From Cyanobium usitatum str. Tous (lineage in GTDB: Bacteria > Cyanobacteriota > Cyanobacteriia > PCC-6307 > Cyanobiaceae), in contig NZ_OY986431.1 in the NCBI RefSeq assembly GCF_963920485.1, positions 1,426,001-1,490,000 of the forward strand: a DNA stretch of 64,000 nt, in the 5' to 3' direction. Of the stretch, positions 23,700 through 30,840 are shown piece after piece; within the stretch, counting starts at the first letter, position 1; every line of letters begins with the position of its first letter. Made by a program: the position numbers and the translations under genes. The notes below the pieces were generated by a model. The model worked only from the letters and a program-made list of their open reading frames with translations, was not told the origin of the DNA and made no database searches.

Positions 23700-26246
23700 T
23701 TACGACACCCCGCAGTTGATTGTGTGCGCGTAATCCCGCCCCTTCTGGTTCAGTTTGTAGAGCCGTCTTCTTGCCGCTCCCGGCAAGCCGGATTCGTCAG
23801 GCCGTAGTTCGAGCATCTCAAACTTGATCAACTTGTTGATCCACTCATTGCAGGTCGTGTAGGCGGCTTGTTCGCCTCTGTTGAGATCAGCCTTCAAGTT
23901 AACGGCCTGACGAACCAGCCCTGCGTGCCTCATGACCTCAAGTGTCGGCAGATGCGGCTTGTCCTCTTCAAATAACTGGACAAGCGCCAGCACCAATGCC
24001 ACTACCGGCTTCGGCGGCTTCCGCAGGGCCGCTAGCTCCTGTTCTTGAAGATCAGCAGCGAGCTTCCCCCTGGCGAATCCATCAAAGCTGTCGATGCGTT
24101 CAAAACTGCCGTCAGTCTTGATTTCGACCACCAGATCAGCTCCTTGACCTGAGCGTGCTTCACGAACAACTCGTCTCAGTGGTGAGTCCTTGCACGCAAA
24201 CCCCCGTTCATCTTCCAGGTAATGGCTGGACAAGATCGTGTTGCAGGCGCCAGCGATCGAGTTGTGCCCGCTCATGGCCTCCATCCCCACTGCCTTGTCC
24301 TCTTTATTGCCGTGATGAACAAGCAGCAAGCTGCCTCCGGCATCAATCACGCTTTGTTTTAGGTCGTAAACCAGCATTCCCATCTCGGCATCGTTCTCTT
24401 TGGCGCCTGAGCTGCGCGTAATTGATCGCAGCGAGTCAACGACAACCAACGCCCCGGGGTTGTTCTTGATGTCGCTCAGAAGCTGATCTAGTTGCTCTTC
24501 GGTCAACCGGAACCGCTGCGACCACAACAACCGGGGGTGTTCATACAGCCCTGCGGCTTCAAGCATGTCCGCAGTGTCACCAGCCGATTGGTCGTCAGTG
24601 ATGAGGATGACCACTGTCTCCGCCGTATCGACAGGCTTGAAGCCCATGAAGTCGCATCCCGTGAGCACCGACTTCGCTGCCGCAATGGCCTTGCGCGTCT
24701 TCCCTACCTTTGGTCGACCAACAGCTGCGGTCAGATCGCGCTTGGGTATGGCACCTGCAATGACCCACTCCACCTTCGGTTTTGCCATCGCCTTGCGCTC
24801 GATATCCGACAACGCCCGATAGCTGTTTCCGGCGCGGACGTCTTGGGCCTCCATCACCAGCGAGGCAACTTCCGCTGGCTGGATCAGCCCCCTCAGGTCA
24901 ATCCTTTTAAGAGCATCCCTCAGGAATATGTTCCGGCGAAGTGTGTTCCGCTCACAGCGCACAACCAAACGGACGTAGCGCTTGAACGTCTCATACCGCC
25001 AGCTAGGCGATGAGGGTCGTTGCCAACAAAAGTCGTTTTGGGCAATACCGGAGGAGTCGTCTCCTGCCCTTCTCCGACCACCCCAATTCGGTCGCCAGCG
25101 CCAGTGTCCCTCGTCTTCAGCCCACTTTGCGATTGCTCGCCGCAGGGCCGACTGACTGAGTTGTCCGATACCTACCTGATCCGGCCCTGCGAAGTGGCGC
25201 TCTAGACAGACGTCGAACCCTTCGTAGCCACACCAGTCGCTGTTGCGGCAATAGACCTCGAACAGTTCGATTGGGTCTTGGTCTACCCGGTATCCAAGCG
25301 ACTCGATCATCCCCTTGGATTCCTGAAGGGACCGCGCGATGTCATAGGCCGATTTTGCGCGTACCCCCTCTTTATCTCCGCGATGGATTTGGTCGTACGT
25401 CGCACGGCTGAGCCCAAGGCGTAGAGGTACCGGCAGCGTCAGTTCGTCCGGCCCTGGGTACTCACCGGGTTTCGCTGGCTCCCCTTCTTCTGCCCTAAAC
25501 AGGCCACCATCGTCTTTGGCGGCCTTAGCTTTGACCGTAATTTCGGGGCACAGGCTCAGGATCTCTGACGCTTCGTACCAACGACCATCGGCGGCGTAGA
25601 TGGTGCTCCTCAGCCGTGTACCGGGATGGATACCACCCGCTAACCGCATCGGCTGCGCAGGGCTCTCCATCTTTGAATCGAGCTTGACGCCCGGCGTGGC
25701 CTGCCGAATTGCCTCCTGTAACCGCTTCAACGCCACGATCCCTTCATCCAATGGCAGCGGTGTCTTCAGCCGCCACCAAAAGTGCAGCGACTTACCGCCG
25801 GTGAACAGAACCAACGTCGGTGGTGGCAGCCCTGCTCGACGCCACGTCTCGAACTGCGCCTCAAGGCTCATCCCCGCATCGTCGATCTCGTATTTCAGAA
25901 ATCGGACTTCGGTGATCTCTTTGCGTTTGTCGTAGGCAGTTCCTCCTCGCTCAGGCACAAAGCCAAAGCTGTCGACTCCAGCCCGAAATTCAGCGGCAAC
26001 AGCCTCATAGAACCGGTCGACCTGCAGGGTCGCCCAGTCGTACCCGTCCCCTGCGTTCTTCCGCGGGTAGTGGCGCATGTTGAGCCTGTCGCCGTCCTTC
26101 CACCACCGGCACAGAATTACCGGTTCATCACGCGGCAATCCCAGGATGTCGAGCATGCGCTCGGCCTGCTCCACGTCGATCACTTCCCGCTCCTGGCGCT
26201 TCGTTGCAACGCGCGCCAAGAGCATTTCTTCGATTGTTTGTGGCAC
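23700..26246 (-). CDS. Primase-helicase replication protein (AEP-like primase plus RepA-type ATPase)
   Basis: An 848-residue protein. The N-terminal part resembles archaeo-eukaryotic-type primases: acidic metal motif FLKYEIDDAG (about 115-124), TGGKSLHFWWRL (about 148-159), and KLDSKMESPAQPMRLAGG. A middle winged-helix linker follows. The C-terminal RecA-like domain has Walker A VGRPKVGKTRKA (about 509-520), Walker B ALVVVDSL (about 597-604), and LLLVHHGNKED. It would prime and unwind the element's own replication, as in phages, plasmids and satellites. It is first-rank evidence that the island replicates autonomously at some stage. It starts one base after the upstream gene's stop. Confidence 0.82.
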   Translation of the reverse strand: MPQTIEEMLLARVATKRQEREVIDVEQAERMLDILGLPRDEPVILCRWWKDGDRLNMRHYPRKNAGDGYDWATLQVDRFYEAVAAEFRAGVDSFGFVPERGGTAYDKRKEITEVRFLKYEIDDAGMSLEAQFETWRRAGLPPPTLVLFTGGKSLHFWWRLKTPLPLDEGIVALKRLQEAIRQATPGVKLDSKMESPAQPMRLAGGIHPGTRLRSTIYAADGRWYEASEILSLCPEITVKAKAAKDDGGLFRAEEGEPAKPGEYPGPDELTLPVPLRLGLSRATYDQIHRGDKEGVRAKSAYDIARSLQESKGMIESLGYRVDQDPIELFEVYCRNSDWCGYEGFDVCLERHFAGPDQVGIGQLSQSALRRAIAKWAEDEGHWRWRPNWGGRRRAGDDSSGIAQNDFCWQRPSSPSWRYETFKRYVRLVVRCERNTLRRNIFLRDALKRIDLRGLIQPAEVASLVMEAQDVRAGNSYRALSDIERKAMAKPKVEWVIAGAIPKRDLTAAVGRPKVGKTRKAIAAAKSVLTGCDFMGFKPVDTAETVVILITDDQSAGDTADMLEAAGLYEHPRLLWSQRFRLTEEQLDQLLSDIKNNPGALVVVDSLRSITRSSGAKENDAEMGMLVYDLKQSVIDAGGSLLLVHHGNKEDKAVGMEAMSGHNSIAGACNTILSSHYLEDERGFACKDSPLRRVVREARSGQGADLVVEIKTDGSFERIDSFDGFARGKLAADLQEQELAALRKPPKPVVALVLALVQLFEEDKPHLPTLEVMRHAGLVRQAVNLKADLNRGEQAAYTTCNEWINKLIKFEMLELRPDESGLPGAARRRLYKLNQKGRDYAHTINCGVS

Positions 26247-26765
26247 TCAAACCTCCAGCGCAGCGAGGAGGTGGTCGACGTCTGCCTGCAGCTTCAACCG
26301 GCGCTCATGATCAGCCTGCGCTGTTGCATAGAGACCACATAGCCAAGTGCGACCGCGTCCCCAGTAGTCAGGACCATCGAAGAGCGCCGTCGCCATGACA
26401 TCAATGGCAAAGAAGGTGGGTTTATCGGTGATAACTCCAAAGATCAGCTTGTGGGCACCCTTCCGGATATCCAGCGGCAGGGCCATCAGGCTTAATTTAC
26501 GAGCCCTGAAATCAGCCGCCTCCCACTCTCTCTTGGTCTCATCTGGGTCCTCTTCCCACGACTCACAGACATGTGCCTCGATGAGATGTCGCCAATCGTC
26601 CCAAGTCCTTGTGCAGTCATCTCCTTCTTCCATGAACTGGTCCTGAACGCTCTGGAGATCGACCTCGGGAAGGATCGGGTCGAGCTTGTCGATCCCATGT
26701 AGCGAAAGTGCGCGCGCCAGGATCTGTTCCCTGGCTTCTGAAGCTGTTGACAGGTTAAAATTCAT
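26247..26765 (-). CDS. Hypothetical protein of the replication operon
   Basis: A 172-residue soluble protein from the ATG at 26765 (MNFNLSTASEAREQIL). It is acidic in the middle (DLQSVQDQFMEEGDDCTRTW) and helical at the end. The stop directly abuts the primase-helicase start, so translation is probably coupled. No family recognised; it may be a replication accessory. A 37-residue extension in frame runs through an intergenic hairpin and is not likely to be translated. Confidence 0.65.
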   Translation of the reverse strand: MNFNLSTASEAREQILARALSLHGIDKLDPILPEVDLQSVQDQFMEEGDDCTRTWDDWRHLIEAHVCESWEEDPDETKREWEAADFRARKLSLMALPLDIRKGAHKLIFGVITDKPTFFAIDVMATALFDGPDYWGRGRTWLCGLYATAQADHERRLKLQADVDHLLAALEV

Positions 26766-26801
26766 GGGTCTAAGGATCGTTGGGTTGGTCCCGCCGCCTT
26801 T

Positions 26802-26831
26802 GGAAAGCCGCCTTTGCACAGGCGGCTTTCC
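26802..26831. other. Perfect 11-bp hairpin between two island genes
   Basis: Arms GGAAAGCCGCC (26802-26812) and GGCGGCTTTCC (26821-26831) with an 8-nt loop. It lies between the RHH-like gene and the next gene in the minus-strand operon. On the transcribed minus strand no T-run follows, so it may slow transcription or protect RNA rather than terminate. On the plus strand TGTTTTC follows. Confidence 0.6.
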
Positions 26832-26836
26832 TGTTT

Positions 26837-27064
26837 TCAGATTCCTGAACGCGAATAACCCTGCGCGCTTGCCCACTCCTCGCAGGCGAACCGAATCAAT
26901 GTCGACTCGGTAACGCCTTCGACCATGGCCGCAGACTTCAAGAAGACAGCAAGTGTCTTCGGAAATCTGGCGTGAAGCATCGTGTTTAACGGCGCTCCTC
27001 GGTATTCCATCTGGGCAAATTCACGCAGGGTCATCGCAACAGCAAAACTGGCAGCGTCGCACAT
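26837..27064 (-). CDS. Small RHH/CopG-like putative DNA-binding protein
   Basis: A 75-residue protein; the ATG at 27034 (MTLREFAQMEYRG) is an alternative start. The part LNTMLHARFPKTLAVFLKSA followed by VEGVTESTLIRFACEEWASAQG has the strand-helix-helix spacing of ribbon-helix-helix proteins. Such a protein could repress the replication operon. A perfect palindrome lies 62-76 bp upstream of its start, in the right place for autoregulation. The assignment is tentative. Confidence 0.5.
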   Translation of the reverse strand: MCDAASFAVAMTLREFAQMEYRGAPLNTMLHARFPKTLAVFLKSAAMVEGVTESTLIRFACEEWASAQGYSRSGI

Positions 27065-27125
27065 AGTCTAAACGTAAAAATTGAATTTGCAGGCAAAAAC
27101 CAATATTGAGTCCTTACTATTTCTC

Positions 27126-27140
27126 TACTGTGTAACAGTA
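27126..27140. promoter_or_regulatory. Palindromic operator candidate TACTGT-GTA-ACAGTA
   Basis: A perfect 6-bp inverted repeat with a 3-bp spacer, upstream of the minus-strand operon that begins with the RHH-like gene. An 11-bp part of it (TACTGTTACAC) recurs at 22205-22215 before the second recombinase, and a half site ACAGTA occurs at 22136-22141. Two promoters of the island may therefore share a repressor. Inference from sequence only. Confidence 0.45.
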
Positions 27141-27184
27141 ATTGAGGCAGGCTGAATCCATTTTATGTACCAATTTGCTGGCCA

Positions 27185-27388
27185 TCAGCACAACTCCGTG
27201 GCATCGAAGTCGAAGATCTCCGGGAAGGTCTGCTGCATTGCCGTGAGGATCGACCGTTGGATTTGGGCAAACTCGTACGGGTCTTCTGCGCACTCGAGTG
27301 CTGCGATAGCGGCGGCTGCCTTCGCAATCTCCAAGATGCGGTCATGCTCGGTGGTTGCTTCTAAGCCCTGATTGCTTGGGAACACCAT
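27185..27388 (-). CDS. Small hypothetical helical protein
   Basis: A 67-residue acidic, helical protein (HDRILEIAKAAAAIAALECA, FAQIQRSILTAMQQTFPEIF). Its ATG overlaps the stop of the excisionase-like gene by one base, so the two are probably co-expressed. No family recognised. Confidence 0.5.
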   Translation of the reverse strand: MVFPSNQGLEATTEHDRILEIAKAAAAIAALECAEDPYEFAQIQRSILTAMQQTFPEIFDFDATELC

Positions 27389-27687
27389 CAGCCCACCTCA
27401 TGCCGCAGAGCTTGTGCATCCTGCAGGGCAAATTCGCTGTGGTATTGCCAGCCCTTTGCACCCTTGCGGATGCTTTGGCTTCGAAAACGGCCGCCGGTGC
27501 GCCATGCACCCAGCGTCCTGGTACTAACGCCAAGCATCGGGGCGAGTTCCCTGGGCTGAAGCCAAGTCTTAGTCCGACAGGGCGTCAATGCGATCAGCTG
27601 GCGTACATCAGCGGCAAGCTGCTGAACTTCAGCGATTAGAAGGGGAAGATCCTTCTGAGGGTGGGAGTCAAAGTCGGTAGGGGTCAC
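27388..27687 (-). CDS. Excisionase-like small HTH protein
   Basis: A 99-residue protein. Residues about 40-95 carry a MerR/Xis-type winged helix: WLQPRELAPMLGVSTRTLGA followed by WRTGGRF and a basic wing ending in ALQDAQAL. It is the last gene before attR, opposite the integrase. Proteins of this kind act as recombination directionality factors or AlpA-type regulators. The role as excisionase is inferred from fold and position. Confidence 0.6.
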   Translation of the reverse strand: MTPTDFDSHPQKDLPLLIAEVQQLAADVRQLIALTPCRTKTWLQPRELAPMLGVSTRTLGAWRTGGRFRSQSIRKGAKGWQYHSEFALQDAQALRHEVG

Positions 27688-27828
27688 TCATCAAAAAGGG
27701 GGATCGGTGTTCTCCGATGACACGGTTGGAACCGCTACATCGCCCTTTTTGGTGAGGTTGGACCTCTTGTAAAAAACTTAAAGGCCTCTTCCGGTGTTGT
27801 CAAGCAAATTCCAGCAGCCCAGGAAAAG

Positions 27829-27866
27829 CAGGCTCAGCCTAGGCTCAGAGTTTCCAACTAGGCTCA
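27829..27866 (+). promoter_or_regulatory. Candidate right integrase arm-type sites
   Basis: Three direct copies of (C/T)AGGCTCA at 27829-27836, 27840-27847 and 27859-27866. The first two are 11 bp apart, the same spacing as the pair at the left end. They lie 30-67 bp inside attR. The gap 27688-27895 contains no gene. Confidence 0.6.
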
Positions 27867-27895
27867 AAAATCCTTGCAGTAACAGACTTAGCCTG

Positions 27896-27954
27896 TGGTC
27901 TTGAAAACCAGCGAAGTGAAAGCTTCCGCGGGTTCGAATCCCGCCCTCTCCGTT
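27896..27954 (+). repeat. attR: 59-bp copy of the tRNA-Ser 3' end
   Basis: Identical to 9626-9684. It lacks the 5' half of the tRNA and cannot fold as one. It marks the right end of the 18.3-kb island. Confidence 0.95.
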
Positions 27955-27963
27955 CCAATGACA

Positions 27964-28257
27964 TCAGTCCTGAAGGTGGCTGTATGGGCGAATGACTACA
28001 GCAGGCTCCGCGCTGGCGCGGTTCAGCTCCCTTTCGAGGTTTGCTATTCGCTTCTCCCTTAGACAGTATTTGCAGCCGCCGGTGGTTTGGAGGTGCTTCT
28101 CAGGGGTTATTAAAATCTCTTTGACTGGATGGCAATTGCAGCGAATCTTGATTGGACTTTTGTAGCTCCTGTAAAGGATGGCTGCGTAGTCGTATTGATC
28201 GCCAAAACGGGATCGGGCCCTAGCCAAAAACAGTTCACGACTGATTGGGTTCCCCAT
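27964..28257 (-). CDS. Treble-clef zinc-finger (DUF723-like) protein
   Basis: A 97-residue protein with the pattern FLARARSRFGDQYDYAAILY, then IKIRCNCHP, TPEKHLQTTGGCKYC. This is the repeat unit seen in DUF723 and in zinc-binding domains attached to homing endonucleases and phage proteins. Cysteines C59/C61 and C82/C85 (approximately) could bind zinc. It lies only 9 bp outside attR and may be a leftover of an older insertion at this tRNA hotspot. No nuclease domain is attached. Confidence 0.65.
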   Translation of the reverse strand: MGNPISRELFLARARSRFGDQYDYAAILYRSYKSPIKIRCNCHPVKEILITPEKHLQTTGGCKYCLREKRIANLERELNRASAEPAVVIRPYSHLQD

Positions 28258-28304
28258 CTCCAGGCCAGATCTGATCAGTGAAGTTGCGGCATATTACGTA
28301 GGCT

Positions 28305-28458
28305 GATGCTCCAGGCTGATTCGCCGGCCCAGAACGTCACGTTGCGTGATGCGGTTCAAAAGATATGGGTTTAGCCCCCTTGATCCCATCTTTTCTAGGC
28401 TGCCCCTGAGCGCCACGAAGGGAGTGGTGATCAGGCAGGGAGCAATCCCTGCTTTTTT
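28305..28458 (+). ncRNA. Candidate structured RNA (sRNA or 5' leader) ending in a strong terminator
   Basis: The segment folds by eye into four successive hairpins: 28335-28341 with 28345-28351 (7 bp, 3-nt loop); 28358-28369 with 28385-28394 (10 bp with a 2-nt bulge); 28406-28416 with 28424-28434 (10 of 11 paired); and the terminator hairpin. A TATTAC -10-like box is at 28292-28297. The third hairpin can be extended through 28401-28405 with 28435-28437, which would compete with the terminator stem. It could be a free-standing sRNA or an attenuator for the small gene at 28517. It matches no RNA family I can name. Confidence 0.45.
28435..28458 (+). terminator. Intrinsic terminator
   Basis: A perfect 7-bp stem GCAGGGA/TCCCTGC with a GCAA tetraloop, followed by six T. 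It has no annotated plus-strand gene upstream, which is the main support for a transcribed RNA at 28305-28458. Confidence 0.9.
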
Positions 28459-28516
28459 ATGGCTTACAAATACCTGTGGTGCGAATCTGGGAGCTACCAA
28501 CCCAGCCCGGCTGTTC

Positions 28517-28630
28517 ATGGCCCCAGAGAGTCCCCAGCGTCCCCCCTGGCTGAACTGGTTGTTTCTATTGGCGTTCCTGTGGAGCTCCTACCAGCTGGCT
28601 GGCCTCTGGTTTGCGCGCCTACACGGCTAG
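28517..28630 (+). CDS. Possible 37-residue single-pass membrane protein
   Basis: The frame from the ATG at 28517 encodes MAPESPQRPPWLNWLFLLAF and one clear membrane helix ending in WFARLHG. It overlaps the ppk2 stop by four bases on the opposite strand. An in-frame ATG at 28349 would read through the terminator hairpin and is not likely. Small one-helix proteins of this kind are common in cyanobacteria; there is no family I can name. Confidence 0.45.
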   Translation: MAPESPQRPPWLNWLFLLAFLWSSYQLAGLWFARLHG

Positions 28631-29529
28631 GGATATTGGTTGGGCACGAAGAACTGCTCATTGCGGGGCGGACGAGCGGTGCCCTTGGGTGGCTTGCGGG
28701 GCGGCAGCTTGATCGCTGGTGGTGTCATGTCTTCGTAGGGGATCTTGCTGAGCAGGTGGTGAATGCAATTGAGGCGGGCGCGGCGTTTGTCGTCTGCCTC
28801 AACGGTGAACCAGGGCGCTTCGGGGATGTTGGTGTGGGCAAACATCAGATCTTTAGCGGCTGAAAAGCTCTCCCACTTGTTGCGGGCCTCCAGGTCCATC
28901 GGACTGAGCTTCCAGCGGCGGGTGGGATCGTCGATACGGGCCTGGAAGCGGCTTTCCTGCTCCGCATCGCTCACTGAAAACCAGTACTTGAGCAGCACGA
29001 TTCCAGAGCGCACCACCATTCGCTCAAACTCCGGGCAGCTCTGCAGAAACTCCTCCACCTGATCTGCACTGCAGAAGCCCATTACCGATTCCACCCCAGC
29101 CCTGTTGTACCAGCTGCGATCAAATACGACGATCTCCCCTGCTGAAGGGAAGTGTTCTACGTAGCGCTGGAAATACCACTGGGTTTTCTGTTGATCAGAG
29201 GGGGTGCCCAAGGCCACCACCCGGCAGCCGCGGGGGTTGAGCGGTTCGGTAATTCGTTTAATCGTGCCGCCCTTACCGGCCGCATCCCTGCCCTCAAACA
29301 GCACGATCAGCCGAAAGCCCGAGGCCTTCAGCCAGTACTGCATTTTTACCAGCTCCACCTGCAGCCGGGTGAGCTCCTTCTCGTAAACCTTGCGATCTAG
29401 CCGGCCCCCATTGCTGGCCAGATCCTCCAGCAACGGCGATGGGTAGTAGCGATCGCTGAGGGGCCCAAAATTGGGTGGCTGGGGCTGGCTCGAGTTGCTG
29501 GCTTTATCGGTTTTTTTGTGTTTTCCCAT
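28627..29529 (-). CDS. ppk2: Polyphosphate kinase 2
   Basis: A 300-residue PPK2 that transfers phosphate between polyphosphate and nucleotides. Motifs: Walker A GRDAAGKGGTIKRI (about 80-93), the lid and Walker B region VFDRSWYNRAGVE (about 135-147), and KYWFSVSDAEQESRF. The N-terminal extension (1-45) is polar. One-domain class; whether it prefers ADP, GDP or AMP is not decided by what I see. It is 18 bp after a small membrane-protein gene on the same strand. Confidence 0.95.
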   Translation of the reverse strand: MGKHKKTDKASNSSQPQPPNFGPLSDRYYPSPLLEDLASNGGRLDRKVYEKELTRLQVELVKMQYWLKASGFRLIVLFEGRDAAGKGGTIKRITEPLNPRGCRVVALGTPSDQQKTQWYFQRYVEHFPSAGEIVVFDRSWYNRAGVESVMGFCSADQVEEFLQSCPEFERMVVRSGIVLLKYWFSVSDAEQESRFQARIDDPTRRWKLSPMDLEARNKWESFSAAKDLMFAHTNIPEAPWFTVEADDKRRARLNCIHHLLSKIPYEDMTPPAIKLPPRKPPKGTARPPRNEQFFVPNQYP

Positions 29530-29547
29530 TGCTGAGAGTCTCCAGAA

Positions 29548-29913
29548 CTAGTTGCGGCGGCTGGGCTGGGGCCATAGAGCTCGCACCAGGCGGATGATCC
29601 CCGCAACCACTAAGCCAATGGCCGCAATGGCAGCCAGCACCAGCAGCACCACCGCCAGCAATTGCACCAGTCCCCAAAGCGCCTGCTGCACCCCGCCGAT
29701 CAGATTTGCTAAGGCGGTGCTCAGCACCAAAAAGGTGTCAAAGCGCTCCGGCAACTGCAGCAAGGCCAGCATCAGCCCAACGCCAGCACCGCCGAGCAGC
29801 AGGGCGATAGCGGCCTGACGCCAGCGGGCCGGGCGGTGGCGGCGGCGAAATACCCGTCGTGTCGATGCGCCGGTGGCGGGCAATTGCAGGGCGCGGCGAC
29901 GGGGGGAGGTCAT
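29548..29913 (-). CDS. Small two-helix membrane protein
   Basis: A 121-residue protein from the ATG at 29913 (MTSPRRRALQLPATG). A basic N-terminus is followed by hydrophobic helices at about 31-48 and 75-108 (LVQLLAVVLLVLAAIAAIGL). The ATG overlaps the upstream stop (ATGA). Between a hypothetical gene and ppk2; no family recognised. Confidence 0.65.
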   Translation of the reverse strand: MTSPRRRALQLPATGASTRRVFRRRHRPARWRQAAIALLLGGAGVGLMLALLQLPERFDTFLVLSTALANLIGGVQQALWGLVQLLAVVLLVLAAIAAIGLVVAGIIRLVRALWPQPSRRN

Positions 29914-30158
29914 ACCTCGAGGACGTAACCAGCACCGCGCATCCAGCGCTCGAATTCCATCAGCACCAACTCGTTGGGGCAGTCGATCAAGGAGAGATCT
30001 GCCACGGTGCAATCCCCCTGGCCGCCGTGATGGAGGGAGAGGCGGAAGTCGTCACCGCTGAGCCCGCAAACCTCCGGATCACTGCGCACAACCACATCGA
30101 GGCAGGCTCCAAGCCGAGCTACCCGTATTCGCAATTCCGACCAGGTCAGCGCCGCCAT
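29910..30158 (-). CDS. Conserved-looking small hypothetical protein
   Basis: An 82-residue soluble protein (MAALTWSELRIRVARLGACL, FRLSLHHGGQGDCTVADLSL). Four bases overlap with the membrane-protein gene downstream. No family recognised. Confidence 0.6.
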   Translation of the reverse strand: MAALTWSELRIRVARLGACLDVVVRSDPEVCGLSGDDFRLSLHHGGQGDCTVADLSLIDCPNELVLMEFERWMRGAGYVLEV

Positions 30159-30224
30159 GGACCCAATTCATACTCGCTCAGCGATACCCAAGTGTGGCCA
30201 GCTAGCGGGCTACGTCAATAGCTG

Positions 30225-30821
30225 CTATTTGGGCTGGGCGGCAGCTGGACGCTGGACAGGCTCAGGCCCGGGCTTGGGTTCTGGTAGCAGCAGCCCTAGC
30301 CCAGAGGCCACGGCCACAGCTAGCAGCCCTGCCACTGGCGCTGCAAGGCGCTGGGCAAGGGGGCGGCGCTCCAGCAGCTCCCGGCCCTTGAGGGGCATGG
30401 GCTCCGGTAGCTCCAAGGGCAACTGCAGCCGAGAATCGAGGCGCAATTGATCCAGCACCCGCACCAGATCGGCCAGCTCGGCATCGTCGAGATTGAGCTG
30501 CAGGGGGGGCGTATCCGGCTGGCTACTGCGCAGCAGCAGGCCATGGCCGCCCTCGGGCCCCGGACCTATCTCCACGGGCTCGGGGTCGGCGCCAAAGCGA
30601 CGCGGCACACCACTGATCAGGTAGCGGGCGTAGGGCAGCACCACCTGGATCAGGGCTAGCAGGTGCTCCTTGCGGCCCTCAAGCTCGGGGCGACCGGCCC
30701 AGGCCAAACTCCAGCCCGTGATGATGCCGAGGTTCTGGCCGCTCTGGCCGACCGACACATCCGGAAGACCCTCCACCTTGAGGCGGCAGCTGAGTTGATC
30801 GAACTGCAGTACTTGCTTCAT
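30225..30821 (-). CDS. DUF4335-family cyanobacterial protein
   Basis: A 198-residue protein from the ATG at 30821 (MKQVLQFDQLSCRLKVEGLP). The pattern LSCRLKVEGLPD, LGIITGWSLAWAGRPELEGR, LISGVPRRFG, and a C-terminal membrane helix (about 167-185) followed by a Pro-rich tail fits DUF4335. It follows the DUF3038 gene, and these two families are usual neighbours in cyanobacteria, which supports both. Function unknown. Confidence 0.75.
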   Translation of the reverse strand: MKQVLQFDQLSCRLKVEGLPDVSVGQSGQNLGIITGWSLAWAGRPELEGRKEHLLALIQVVLPYARYLISGVPRRFGADPEPVEIGPGPEGGHGLLLRSSQPDTPPLQLNLDDAELADLVRVLDQLRLDSRLQLPLELPEPMPLKGRELLERRPLAQRLAAPVAGLLAVAVASGLGLLLPEPKPGPEPVQRPAAAQPK

Positions 30822-30840
30822 GGCAGGTTCAGGGGCTGGG

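Larger units (their letters stand above)
9626..27954. mobile_element. 18.3-kb integrative element in tRNA-Ser (satellite- or tycheposon-like) with type I RM cargo
   Basis: Bounded by 59-bp identical direct repeats made of the 3' part of tRNA-Ser. The integrase gene starts 138 bp from the tRNA; an excisionase-like HTH gene is at the opposite end. A minus-strand replication block (primase-helicase and small genes), a second recombinase and short terminase-small-subunit-like genes resemble phage satellites. Cargo: RmuC, coiled-coil genes, HsdMSR, MscS. No capsid, portal, large terminase, tail or conjugation gene is present, so it is not a full prophage or ICE. Elements of this architecture at tRNA genes have been described in marine picocyanobacteria; whether this is one of them needs comparison. 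Confidence 0.9.

Noticed and set aside
23516-23719. Plus-strand frame of 67 codons at the end of the primase-helicase gene
   Set aside because: Ser/Arg/Lys/Cys-rich, no family, and it overlaps the 3' end of a real gene.
9626-27954. Island as a complete prophage or conjugative element
   Set aside because: No capsid, portal, large terminase, tail, relaxase or type IV secretion gene is present.
27896-27954. Second tRNA-Ser gene
   Set aside because: Only the 3' part from the anticodon stem on is present; there is no 5' acceptor or D arm, so it is an att copy.
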